Shown piece after piece: positions 1 to 6,755 of a stretch of DNA of 7,255 bases. A program made the translations under genes and the position numbers. The notes beneath the pieces are model-generated. The model was not told where the DNA came from and did not search any database. It saw only the letters and a list, made by a program, of their open reading frames with translations. Source of the DNA: an uncultured bacterium (GTDB lineage Bacteria; Bacteroidota; Bacteroidia; Chitinophagales; Chitinophagaceae); contig CAJBPC010000287.1 in assembly GCA_903957405.1 (NCBI GenBank), forward strand, positions 1 through 7,255, read 5' to 3'. The stretch's first letter is position 1; each line of letters opens with the position of its first letter.

Positions 1-77
1 AAGCCTACCAGGGCAAGACGCCACTTGACTGCATGAAAGAAAATATCGCAATCATGAAAAAATGGGGGTATAAATAA
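1..77 (+). CDS. C-terminal end of an unidentified protein (5' end outside window)
   Basis: One plus-strand frame is open from the left edge (first full codon at base 3) to a TAA at 75-77, giving 24 residues that end in MKKWGYK. The other two plus frames stop within the first 40 bases, and the codon choice looks coding, so this is probably the tail of a gene that begins outside the window. The stretch GKTPLD faintly resembles the start of an ankyrin-type repeat, but that is far too little to assign a family. No U-tract terminator hairpin is visible just after the stop. The product is unknown, and the reading frame itself rests on a short open stretch. Confidence 0.5.
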   Translation, partial: AYQGKTPLDCMKENIAIMKKWGYK

Positions 78-521
78 CGAAAAATCCGCCATCAGTCCAT
101 ACCGCAGCAGACCTCATGCAGCGTTACACTTAAGTTCTGTCGCATAAGATGCCGCTACGCGATGGAGGCGATGATCTACCCTTTGCCCACATGACGGAAA
201 TCAGGAACCTGGCGGAACATCATCTTTTTCGATAACACAACATGACGCTTCAAGCACTGAAAGAAGAACGCCCATGGTGAACATGATACAGATCGAAATA
301 AAATCCGTAAAAGACATGCGCTGTTTTGAAAAAAAGCATCCCCTAGAATACAGGAGCTGGATAAAATGGAGCACAAAAAATGTCCAACACCTGCTTTGTA
401 TTTCTTTCCAGCTATCGTGATGACAGATGATGGCTTTGCAATGCGGAAGATCGGCAATCTTCAAAACGGACCCCGGTTTTCAAAAAAATCATTTGATCTT
501 CCATTGCGAACAGGGAGGATG
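78..521. other. Intergenic stretch of 444 bases with no supportable gene
   Basis: This lies between the end of the left-edge gene and the stop codon of the minus-strand NRAMP gene, so it is the shared 3' side of two convergent genes. Short open frames exist: a minus-strand frame of 87 codons at 201-464 with one hydrophobic stretch, an overlapping minus-strand frame of 93 codons at 176-457, and a plus-strand frame of 48 codons from ATG 274 to TGA 420. None resembles a family I know, and they overlap in conflicting frames. The segment around 280-400 is more A-rich than the flanking genes. A 6-bp perfect hairpin at 446-462 is the only clear dyad. It could be plain spacer or the remnant of a decayed gene. 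Confidence 0.5.
446..462. terminator. Possible weak terminator hairpin downstream of the NRAMP gene
   Basis: GAAGAT (446-451) and ATCTTC (457-462) form a perfect 6-bp stem around a 5-base loop, about 60 bases past the stop of the minus-strand NRAMP gene. No T-run follows on the minus strand and only AAAA follows on the plus strand, so it is not a classical intrinsic terminator. The position between convergent genes is the main reason to list it. Confidence 0.2.
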
Positions 522-1787
522 TCAGCCGAAGAACTGAAAATACAACAACAATACCGCAGCAGCGGCCATGAGCAGCAATGCCAGTGTTCCCAAAACATTG
601 GTCCATCGGTTGTTCACGTTGTCGCCCATGATCAGTCTGTTGTTGCAGATATGCAGGATGATGCCGATCAGTACCGGTGCGGTCACCCCGTAGACTACGG
701 CCGTCAGGATCAGCACATGCATGGGGGATATGCCGAGGATGTTGACCAGTGAAGCGGAAAGTATGGAGAAAACCATCACCAGATAGAACCCTTTTGCCTC
801 CCTGAATTTCTTGTTGAGTCCCTCCTTCCATCCGAATGCCTCACTCACCATGTAAGACAGTGAGCCTGCGAGGACCGGTACCGCCAACAAACCTGTTCCC
901 ATCACACCGGCGGCAAAGAGGACATAGGTAAGGTCACCCGCCAAAGGCCTGAGTGCCTGTGCGGCCTGTTCCACTGTTTCGATGTCATGCATGCCAGCCT
1001 GAAAAAGCACGGTGCCTGATGTCAGTATGATGAAGTAAGCGACCAGGTTGGAAAACATCATTCCGATGCGCACATCCGTCTTCATGCCGTTGATCACGTA
1101 CTTGTCAACCACCAGCTTCCGTTCCGTCACTTCCTCCACCTCCATGGATGTCTGCCAGAAAAAAAGATATGGGGATATTGTCGTGCCCAGCAAAGCTACA
1201 ATGATGGACATGTATGCCTTGTCCCAAGTGATCGTTGGGATCAGTGTATTGCGGAGCATCGACCGCCAATCGACCTCGGCGAGGAACGGCACCACCAGAT
1301 AACAGAGCAGCGACAGGCACAGCCAGCGCAGGATATTGGAGATCTTACGGTATGGCAGTGCCACTGTGAGATATGTGATGGAAATCCCGATAACGATGCT
1401 GAAAACCGAAGCAGGCACTTCCGGGAGCAGTAGATTCGCCACTGCACCCATACCCGCCAGGTCAGCGCCGATATTGAGGGTGATCGCCGGGAAACTCAAC
1501 AATACGATCACCCAGAGGACCGGGGCCGGATAATTTCGTTTAATGATCCCCGTTAGTCCCTGTGCCGTCACTAACCCGATTCTTGCGCACATTTCCTGGA
1601 CGGCGATCATCAACGGAATGGTCAGTATGGTGGTCCACAGCGTTGCCAGTCCGAAGGCCGCACCCGCCTGAGAATAGGTCGCGATGCCGGATGGGTCATC
1701 GTCACTCGCCCCGGTGATGAGGCCGGGCCCGATGAATTTTCTCAGGAACCCGGTCTTTTCTTTTGCAACACGCTTCTTCAGCCTCAT
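522..1787 (-). CDS. NRAMP-family (SLC11-like) divalent metal ion transporter, non-canonical metal site
   Basis: The 421-residue hydrophobic protein has the length and about eleven membrane segments (near residues 18-40, 45-70, 90-114, 125-143, 154-172, 191-212, 242-262, 286-310, 334-353, 356-378, 396-418) of inner-membrane NRAMP transporters, which import divalent metals with protons. The family's helix-1 motif DPGN reads DPSG here (31-34): the metal-binding Asp is kept as D31, but the Asn is Gly34. The helix-6 motif A-x-x-M-P-H reads T-T-I-S-P-Y (202-207), so the soft-metal-binding Met is Ser205. This places it with NRAMP-related proteins rather than classical MntH. Known NRAMP-related magnesium transporters (NRMT) also lack that Met, so hard ions such as Mg2+ are possible, but the substrate is inferred. 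The ATG at 1785-1787 puts the basic N-terminus (MRLKKR) right before helix 1. A GGAG-like stretch lies rather far upstream. It is transcribed divergently from the ATP-grasp gene. Confidence 0.9.
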   Translation of the reverse strand: MRLKKRVAKEKTGFLRKFIGPGLITGASDDDPSGIATYSQAGAAFGLATLWTTILTIPLMIAVQEMCARIGLVTAQGLTGIIKRNYPAPVLWVIVLLSFPAITLNIGADLAGMGAVANLLLPEVPASVFSIVIGISITYLTVALPYRKISNILRWLCLSLLCYLVVPFLAEVDWRSMLRNTLIPTITWDKAYMSIIVALLGTTISPYLFFWQTSMEVEEVTERKLVVDKYVINGMKTDVRIGMMFSNLVAYFIILTSGTVLFQAGMHDIETVEQAAQALRPLAGDLTYVLFAAGVMGTGLLAVPVLAGSLSYMVSEAFGWKEGLNKKFREAKGFYLVMVFSILSASLVNILGISPMHVLILTAVVYGVTAPVLIGIILHICNNRLIMGDNVNNRWTNVLGTLALLLMAAAAVLLLYFQFFG

Positions 1788-1947
1788 ACATTTTATTCAA
1801 TCCATCTCCAAGTTAAGTGAATTTGGCGAACCCGCCTTTCCCGCTATCGATCAAATAACGTACCTTTTGGGTGTGAGATGACTCACCTTGGATGATCATC
1901 ACGCCATGAGACACACGCATTGACACGGAGACGCAACCCGTCATCAT
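1788..1947. promoter_or_regulatory. Divergent intergenic region, presumably promoters for the NRAMP and ATP-grasp genes
   Basis: These 160 bases separate two divergent starts, so promoters for both should lie here. I see no perfect TAnnTTTG box on either strand. TACCTTTT (1861-1868, plus) matches 7 of 8 positions, and ATTTG near 1850-1856 on the minus strand matches only the second half. Two dyads sit between them: GTGAG-ATGA-CTCAC (1873-1886) and the 10-base palindrome GATGATCATC (1891-1900). Either could be an operator, but neither matches a Fur or DtxR/MntR-type box that I know. Confidence 0.4.
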
Positions 1948-3516
1948 ATGACAAATGCCGGCACATATTCGTTAGAGGACGGGAATCCCCTCAATAACAT
2001 GGAATATGTTTGTCGGCCCGGCTCCCCGGAGGAGGTTGAGCGGTTCAAGAAACTTCAACTGGCATTCGGCAGAGAATTCGCCGATGTATTTCCCGGTCAC
2101 CATGCACAAAAGGCCGTGGTGATCATCCCGTCGCTCACTTTAGACCAGGAAATCCTTGCAAAGATCAAAGGGCAGGTCTTCTATGAGGAAAGGATGCTTT
2201 GCCTGCTGATGCTGCTGCGCATGCCCAACACGCATGTCGTTTTTGTAACCAGCGTCCCTGTCGATCCCGTCATCATCGATTACTACCTGCACCTTCTGCC
2301 CGGCATCACCGGGTTCCATGCTCGCCAGCGGCTGACGTTGCTGAGTTGCTACGATGCGGAGCCATTGTCGCTGACACAGAAGATCCTGGAACGGCCGCGA
2401 CTCATGGAACGGATACGGACAGCCATACCTCCAGGTTATTCCGCACATCTTGCCTGCTTTAATGTGACACCTTACGAGCGAACGCTTGCCGTAAAGCTCG
2501 GGATCCCCATCTACGGATGCGACCCTGACCTGTACTACTGGGGCAATAAAAGCCGCAGCCGGCAAATTTTCAGAGAATGCGGGCTCAGCATGCCGGAAGG
2601 CTTTGAAGACGTGAAGACGCTTGATGACATCATTGAAGCGCTATCGGAGCTGAGAGAGAAAAATCCACTCCTGGAAAAGGCCGTGATAAAAATGAACGAC
2701 GGCTTCAGCGGGGAAGGCAATGCCATCTTCCCATTTGAAGGGGCGCCAGGGGATGTCTCGAGGCTGCGGCAATGGGTCCGAAACAAACTGCCCTCAGCGC
2801 TGAAGATCGTGGCATCGGGCATGAGTTTCGAAGAGTATAGAGGGAAATTCGAACAGATGCAGGGCATCGTGGAGGAATTCATTACAGGCAGCCACAAAAC
2901 CTCCCCTTCAGTGCAATGCCGCATCACCCCATTGGGGAAGGTTGAAGTGATCTCCACACATGACCAGTCCCTTGGAGGAGAGTCCGGTCAGGTATTCCTT
3001 GGCGCAGACTTCCCCGCATCCGAAGCTTACAGCCGGGAGATAGGCATCATGGGGAGAAGGGTCGCCGAAGCCTTGAAGGAAAAGGGGGTCCTGGGGCGAT
3101 TCTCCATCGATTTCCTGACGCTGCGCGAACAATACGCCTGGAAGCATTTCGCGCTCGAGATCAACCTCCGAAAAGGCGGCACCACACACCCATACCTGAT
3201 GCTGCAGTTCCTCACAAACGGAGAATACGATCAAGGATCAGGCATCTACACGACGGCCAACGGACAGCCGAGATGCTACTATGCCACAGATAATCTGCAC
3301 AACGAAAAATACCGCGGCCTGACACCGCAAGACCTGCTGGAAATCGCCATTGGAAACGAACTCCACTTTGACGCCACACTGCAGGAAGGCGTCGTCTTCC
3401 ACCTGATCAGTGCACTTTCGCAGTACGGGAAATTGGGACTCCTGTGCATTGGAAAAACACCCGAAAAAACCAGGAACATCTATAACAGGACCGTGGAAGT
3501 GCTGAACAGCCTGTGA
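1948..3516 (+). CDS. PGM1-related ATP-grasp peptide ligase
   Basis: The 522-residue cytoplasmic protein matches the architecture of peptide-ligase PGM1-related proteins; PGM1 is the ATP-dependent ligase of pheganomycin synthesis in Streptomyces. Order: a short variable N-terminus; a pre-ATP-grasp domain (about 55-200) with VVIIPSLTLDQE (57-68), YEER (79-82) and DYYLHLLPG (111-119); an ATP-grasp core (about 205-415) with the nucleotide lysine and glycine-rich loop VIKMNDGFSGEGNA (246-259), GIVEEFI (306-312), STHDQSLGG (336-344) and the metal-binding strand ALEINLRKGGTTHP (402-415); and a family-specific C-terminal domain (416-522). Ligases of this fold activate a carboxylate as acyl phosphate and join it to an amine; the substrates here are unknown. 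ATG 1948 gives the longest form; ATG 1999 (residue 18) is a possible alternative because the first 20 residues look poorly conserved. No strong ribosome site precedes either. No peptide precursor or partner enzyme lies nearby. Confidence 0.87.
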   Translation: MTNAGTYSLEDGNPLNNMEYVCRPGSPEEVERFKKLQLAFGREFADVFPGHHAQKAVVIIPSLTLDQEILAKIKGQVFYEERMLCLLMLLRMPNTHVVFVTSVPVDPVIIDYYLHLLPGITGFHARQRLTLLSCYDAEPLSLTQKILERPRLMERIRTAIPPGYSAHLACFNVTPYERTLAVKLGIPIYGCDPDLYYWGNKSRSRQIFRECGLSMPEGFEDVKTLDDIIEALSELREKNPLLEKAVIKMNDGFSGEGNAIFPFEGAPGDVSRLRQWVRNKLPSALKIVASGMSFEEYRGKFEQMQGIVEEFITGSHKTSPSVQCRITPLGKVEVISTHDQSLGGESGQVFLGADFPASEAYSREIGIMGRRVAEALKEKGVLGRFSIDFLTLREQYAWKHFALEINLRKGGTTHPYLMLQFLTNGEYDQGSGIYTTANGQPRCYYATDNLHNEKYRGLTPQDLLEIAIGNELHFDATLQEGVVFHLISALSQYGKLGLLCIGKTPEKTRNIYNRTVEVLNSL

Positions 3517-3718
3517 CATGCCGGGCAGGTGCCGATGGCAAATGAAAAAGTGGTTTCGAATGGATGCGATCGGGAATGCATTGGTCACCGGATAACCTAG
3601 TTCCGGGGCAGACGGGGTGTTTATACCGAGAAGGAAATAGATCTGATGAGGGGACTCCTCAACGAGCTTTCAGGCATATGGCGGATCCCCTAACGGTACG
3701 CTTCACCGTTGCATCGCA
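3517..3718. other. Convergent gap between the ATP-grasp gene and anmK, with two small hairpins
   Basis: These 202 bases lie between two facing stop codons. I see no coding signal. Two perfect dyads are present: TGAGG/CCTCA (3647-3651 with 3657-3661) and AACGGT/ACCGTT (3692-3697 with 3705-3710, 7-base loop), the latter just past the anmK stop on the minus strand. Neither is followed by a T-tract, so any terminator role is a guess. Confidence 0.35.
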
Positions 3719-4816
3719 TCACCTACCCATCCAGACCGCACCACCCACCGTATCCTTCACCGCACCCGTGACCGTCGACATCACCGTCTCCTCATCCCGC
3801 CAGCGCAGCACGCCGAGAAGCCCCATGATGAGTGCCTCCTTGTAACAAGCCAGCTGACTGTCGGCGGCAACGGCATGGATCCCGAGCGGTCGGAGCATTG
3901 CATCGATGCGGCTGACGAGGAATCCGTTCAGTGCACCACCACCAGTGACGAGCATGCGCGCACCCGTAGGCATGGAGGCCTTCTCTCGGTCGTGCACCAT
4001 CCTGACGGCAAGCGCCACCTGCCGGGATATGTGCTCCGCGTAAGTCCGCAATGCATCTTCGACCGGAATGCGGAATGATTTGACCAATGGGTGGACGACG
4101 TCGGTCCCGAATGCGTTCCCGAGCGATTTCGGGTATGCATCACCGTAATAGTCAAGTCCGTCCAGCGCGTTCAGCAGGGGCTCATGCAGCACACCGGAGG
4201 CTGCCGCCGTACCCCCGTCATCATAAGCCATGCCCATCTCGGCGGCGAGCATGTTCAACACCCTGTTCGCAGGGCATACATCGAATGCGACATAGCCGCC
4301 GGGCATGGACGCCGATACGTTTGCGATGCCGCCGATATTGAGGAAAAGATCCGTACCGGGGAAAAGCAGTTTCTCTCCCATCGGCACAATGGGCGCGCCT
4401 TGTCCGCCGCATGCGACATCCAGGGCCCGCAGATCGCTGACGACGGGGAGTCCCGTTCCGGCAGCAATGGCAGCACCGCATCCCAGTTGCGCGGTCATGT
4501 CGGGAGGCATGTGAAAAGTCGTGTGGCCATGTGATGCGATCAGGGTCACACGGTACTGCAGTTCATTGGCCACAATGAAATCATTGACCAGCCGACCCAG
4601 ATAGTGCCCATACGAACTATGCAACAGGAGATAGTCGCGGGCATCCAGGTGGATGGCCGATTCAAGCTTCCGAACCCATTCTTCAGGATAGGGAAGGCAC
4701 GCGGCGGCATCGATCCGGTAGCTCCAACGCCCGCCGGTCTCCTCGAGCTCCACATATGCAATGTCGAGTCCGTCAAGCGAACTGCCACTCATCAAACCTA
4801 TGACACGATAGATCAT
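3719..4816 (-). CDS. anmK: Anhydro-N-acetylmuramic acid kinase
   Basis: AnmK cleaves the 1,6-anhydro ring of anhydro-N-acetylmuramic acid and phosphorylates it with ATP to MurNAc-6-phosphate in the cytoplasm, a step of peptidoglycan recycling. The 365 residues match the family's usual 360-380. Motifs in order: the N-terminal ATPase-fold phosphate loop GLMSGSSLDGLD (7-18); SHGHTTFH (95-102); VSDLRALDVACGGQGAPIVP (126-145); NIGGIANVS (160-168); AFDVCPANRVLN (177-188), where D179 aligns with the catalytic Asp of the DTGPGN motif in proteobacterial enzymes; PKSLG (229-233); and TGGGALNGFL (291-300) in the second lobe. The DVCPAN wording instead of DTGPGN is, as I recall, usual in Bacteroidota homologues. 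ATG 4814-4816 puts the phosphate loop at the expected distance from the N-terminus, and no Shine-Dalgarno is visible. It is divergent from upp. MurNAc-6-phosphate etherase (MurQ), the next step, is not in the window. Confidence 0.95.
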   Translation of the reverse strand: MIYRVIGLMSGSSLDGLDIAYVELEETGGRWSYRIDAAACLPYPEEWVRKLESAIHLDARDYLLLHSSYGHYLGRLVNDFIVANELQYRVTLIASHGHTTFHMPPDMTAQLGCGAAIAAGTGLPVVSDLRALDVACGGQGAPIVPMGEKLLFPGTDLFLNIGGIANVSASMPGGYVAFDVCPANRVLNMLAAEMGMAYDDGGTAAASGVLHEPLLNALDGLDYYGDAYPKSLGNAFGTDVVHPLVKSFRIPVEDALRTYAEHISRQVALAVRMVHDREKASMPTGARMLVTGGGALNGFLVSRIDAMLRPLGIHAVAADSQLACYKEALIMGLLGVLRWRDEETVMSTVTGAVKDTVGGAVWMGR

Positions 4817-4930
4817 GACCGGTGAAAATTAAATTTACATGATGGCATGATATTGGCTAAATTTATTCGTTTATGTATCAATTGCATAGCTTTGTAACAG
4901 CGCAGTTCGCGCCGAAATTAGCATAATTCT
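4817..4930. promoter_or_regulatory. Divergent anmK/upp promoter region
   Basis: This 114-base AT-rich gap separates the anmK and upp starts. On the minus strand, two copies of the self-complementary octamer TAAATTTA (4830-4837 and 4858-4865) match a TAnnTTTG -7 box at 7 of 8 positions and could serve anmK, but no TTG sits at a fitting distance upstream of either. The plus-strand box for upp is listed separately. Confidence 0.4.
4866..4894 (+). promoter_or_regulatory. Putative Bacteroidota-type promoter for upp
   Basis: TAGCTTTG at 4887-4894 is a perfect match to the Bacteroidota -7 consensus TAnnTTTG. TTCG at 4866-4869, 17 bases upstream, is a one-mismatch fit to the -33 element TTTG. Transcription would begin a few bases past 4894, leaving a 5' leader of roughly 30 bases before the upp ATG at 4931. 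Confidence 0.45.
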
Positions 4931-5581
4931 ATGGTCGTAAATCTCAGCGAAAGATATTCCCTTTTGAACAATTGGATCGGTGAGCTCAGGAGCACGGAGG
5001 TCCAAACGGATAGGATGCGGTTCCGCAGAAATCTTGAGCGCATCGGAGAGGTGATCGCCTATGAGATCAGCAAGTCCATGGCATGGGAGGATCGCGAGAT
5101 CACCACACCATTGGGCATTTCGGTCTGCAAACAATTGAAAGAACAACCGGTGCTGGCAACGATCCTGCGTGCGGGCCTACCACTCCATCAGGGCATGCTG
5201 AATTATTTCGACAAGGCCGACAACGCATTCATCTCCGCTTACCGCAAGCACAATCGCGACGGAAGCTTCGACATAGCCCTGGAGTACGTCTCCTCTCCTT
5301 CGCTGGAAGATAGGACGCTGATCCTTTGCGATCCCATGCTGGCGACCGGCTCATCCCTTGTGAAGACGATCCAAATGCTGAAAGAAGAAGGCCAGGCAAA
5401 AGAGGTGCATGTCGTCGCCGCCATCGCCTGTTCAGTGGGCATCGAATATGTCAGACGGGAACAACCAAATGTGAAGATATGGTGCGGCGCCATTGATGAA
5501 GAGCTGACGGCAAAAGGTTACATCGTACCCGGTCTGGGTGATGCAGGAGACCTGGCGTATGGAGAAAAAATCCAAAATTGA
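4931..5581 (+). CDS. upp: Uracil phosphoribosyltransferase
   Basis: Upp converts uracil and PRPP to UMP and pyrophosphate in the cytoplasm (pyrimidine salvage). The 216-residue protein has the usual family length. Visible motifs: LRSTEVQTDRMRFRRNLERI (19-38) in the N-terminal arm; ILRAGLPLHQGM (78-89), with the conserved Arg-Ala-Gly loop; the PRPP-binding signature LILCDPMLATGSSL (130-143); and the uracil-binding C-terminus YIVPGLGDAGDLAYG (197-211). Many bacterial enzymes carry Arg after the GDAGD; this one has Leu, a modest departure. ATG 4931 follows a TAGCTTTG promoter box by 36 bases, and no Shine-Dalgarno is evident. The PorP/SprF-like gene starts 34 bases downstream on the same strand and may be co-transcribed, although the two functions are unrelated. 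Confidence 0.95.
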   Translation: MVVNLSERYSLLNNWIGELRSTEVQTDRMRFRRNLERIGEVIAYEISKSMAWEDREITTPLGISVCKQLKEQPVLATILRAGLPLHQGMLNYFDKADNAFISAYRKHNRDGSFDIALEYVSSPSLEDRTLILCDPMLATGSSLVKTIQMLKEEGQAKEVHVVAAIACSVGIEYVRREQPNVKIWCGAIDEELTAKGYIVPGLGDAGDLAYGEKIQN

Positions 5582-5615
5582 ATCCGATTCATATCAGAAA
5601 AACCATTTCGGCCAA

Positions 5616-6632
5616 ATGAAACATATCATTAGCATTCTTTTTCTAGTGATGGCCCTCAACCATGCAGGAAGGGCACAGGATCCGCATTTCTCGCAGTTCT
5701 TCTCCTCCCCCCTCACATTGAATCCGGCATATACAGGCCTTTTTGACGGAAACTTCAGGGTAGCGGGCAACTACCGCAACCAATGGCCGACCATCAACAA
5801 TGCATTCACTACGGCAACGGCTTCCTTCGATATGCCGGTCCTCCAAAAAAGATTGCCGGAATATGACAGATGGGGCGTGGGTGTCATAGGATTAAACGAC
5901 CGCTCAGGCAACAAGATCCTTAACAACAACCACATCGCCGTATCCACGGCATACCACAAAGCACTGGATGAAAACGGATACCACCAGCTCACGGTGGGGT
6001 TTCAGGGTACGTTTACGTCCAAACAACTCGACGTCACAAAAGCGGATTTCGAAGATGAACTGACAGCCCTCGGCTTCACCGGCGTGACATCGGAAGTATT
6101 GGGCAACAGCAATAAAGTGAACATCAGTTATCTCGACCTGAACGCAGGCATTCTCTATTCCGGCACGACAAACGGAGAGAATAATTTCTACCTCGGCGCA
6201 TCGGTCTACCATGTCAACCGGCCCAATGAAAGTTTCTTGGGGGGAAGCTTCGTACTGGAACCGCGCGTCACCATCCATGGAGGAGGTTACCTGCCGCTCG
6301 ACGCCAACAAGACACTGCACACAAGCTTCATACACCAACGGCAGGCGGGCACATACGAAACGGTCATCGGAGCATCCATGTCCATCAACGTCACCGGTGA
6401 CGAATACAATCCAGTCGAACTGTACACCGGCCTTTGGTACAGATTGCAGGATGCGATCATCCCATACGTTGGTCTTGAATTCGGAGCTTTTAGGCTTGGA
6501 TTCTCATACGACCTGAACAACTCTTCGCTGAACACGGCATCCAACCGCCGCGGAGGTTCGGAGATCTCTCTGATATATGTCAGGAAGCCTGTCGACTGGT
6601 ACAAGCGGAAGATGCACTGCCCGAAATTCTGA
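5616..6632 (+). CDS. PorP/SprF-family type IX secretion system outer-membrane protein
   Basis: The 338-residue protein begins with a signal peptide (basic MKH, hydrophobic core about 4-14, likely cleavage after Ala20, before QDPHFSQFF) and then shows PorP/SprF hallmarks: LNPAYTGLFDG (35-45), AGNYRNQWPTI (50-60), WGVGVIGLNDRSG (86-98), LDLNAGILYSG (173-183), NNFYLGASVYHVNRPN (189-204), LYTGLWYR (269-276) and a C-terminus with GGSEISLIYV (313-322) and CPKF (335-338). Alternating aromatic and polar strands fit an outer-membrane beta barrel. Relatives include PorP of Porphyromonas and SprF of Flavobacterium, which act in type IX secretion or adhesin delivery; many genomes carry several paralogues, so this one's cargo is unknown. 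The frame stays open upstream to an ATG at 5538 inside upp, but the signal peptide fixes the start at 5616. No SprE, SprB or other secretion gene adjoins it. Confidence 0.9.
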   Translation: MKHIISILFLVMALNHAGRAQDPHFSQFFSSPLTLNPAYTGLFDGNFRVAGNYRNQWPTINNAFTTATASFDMPVLQKRLPEYDRWGVGVIGLNDRSGNKILNNNHIAVSTAYHKALDENGYHQLTVGFQGTFTSKQLDVTKADFEDELTALGFTGVTSEVLGNSNKVNISYLDLNAGILYSGTTNGENNFYLGASVYHVNRPNESFLGGSFVLEPRVTIHGGGYLPLDANKTLHTSFIHQRQAGTYETVIGASMSINVTGDEYNPVELYTGLWYRLQDAIIPYVGLEFGAFRLGFSYDLNNSSLNTASNRRGGSEISLIYVRKPVDWYKRKMHCPKF

Positions 6633-6755
6633 CAACGCTCCGGGCATGAAGGATGCCTGATGCCTGCATGGCGACCCGCCCAGAGGCGCCCCGCGTACCT
6701 CAATGGCGGTATCTCCTACACGAAATATTTAGCTGCGCGCGATGCGGCCGCATCA
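6633..6755. other. Convergent gap between the PorP/SprF-like gene and the DNA glycosylase gene
   Basis: These 123 bases hold no gene. A small hairpin GGCAT/ATGCC (6643-6647 with 6653-6657) sits 10 bases after the PorP stop, overlapping a tandem 7-base repeat of ATGCCTG (6653-6666). A perfect 14-base palindrome GATGCGGCCGCATC (6741-6754) lies one base past the glycosylase stop and could fold as a 5-bp stem with a GGCC loop. No T-tract follows on either strand, so terminator activity is only possible. Confidence 0.35.

Noticed and set aside
176..464. Two overlapping minus-strand open frames of 93 and 87 codons
   Set aside because: They overlap each other in different frames, are rich in Cys and Ser with no recognisable domain, and lack a convincing ribosome site. 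They are mentioned only as part of the orphan stretch.
366..752. Plus-strand open frame of 128 codons
   Set aside because: Most of it runs antisense through the well-supported NRAMP gene, and the composition (many Gln, His and Asp) is typical of an antisense shadow with no family resemblance.
3564..3845. Plus-strand open frame of 93 codons after the ATP-grasp gene
   Set aside because: Its second half is antisense to the 3' end of anmK, and the first half has no family resemblance.
4091..4534. Plus-strand open frame of 147 codons
   Set aside because: It lies entirely antisense to anmK, whose protein motifs are unambiguous.
5904..6338. Minus-strand open frame of 144 codons
   Set aside because: It lies entirely antisense to the PorP/SprF-like gene, whose signal peptide and family motifs are clear.
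6653..6666. Tandem ATGCCTG repeat as part of a repeat array or CRISPR
   Set aside because: There are only two 7-base copies without spacers, which is a small chance duplication.
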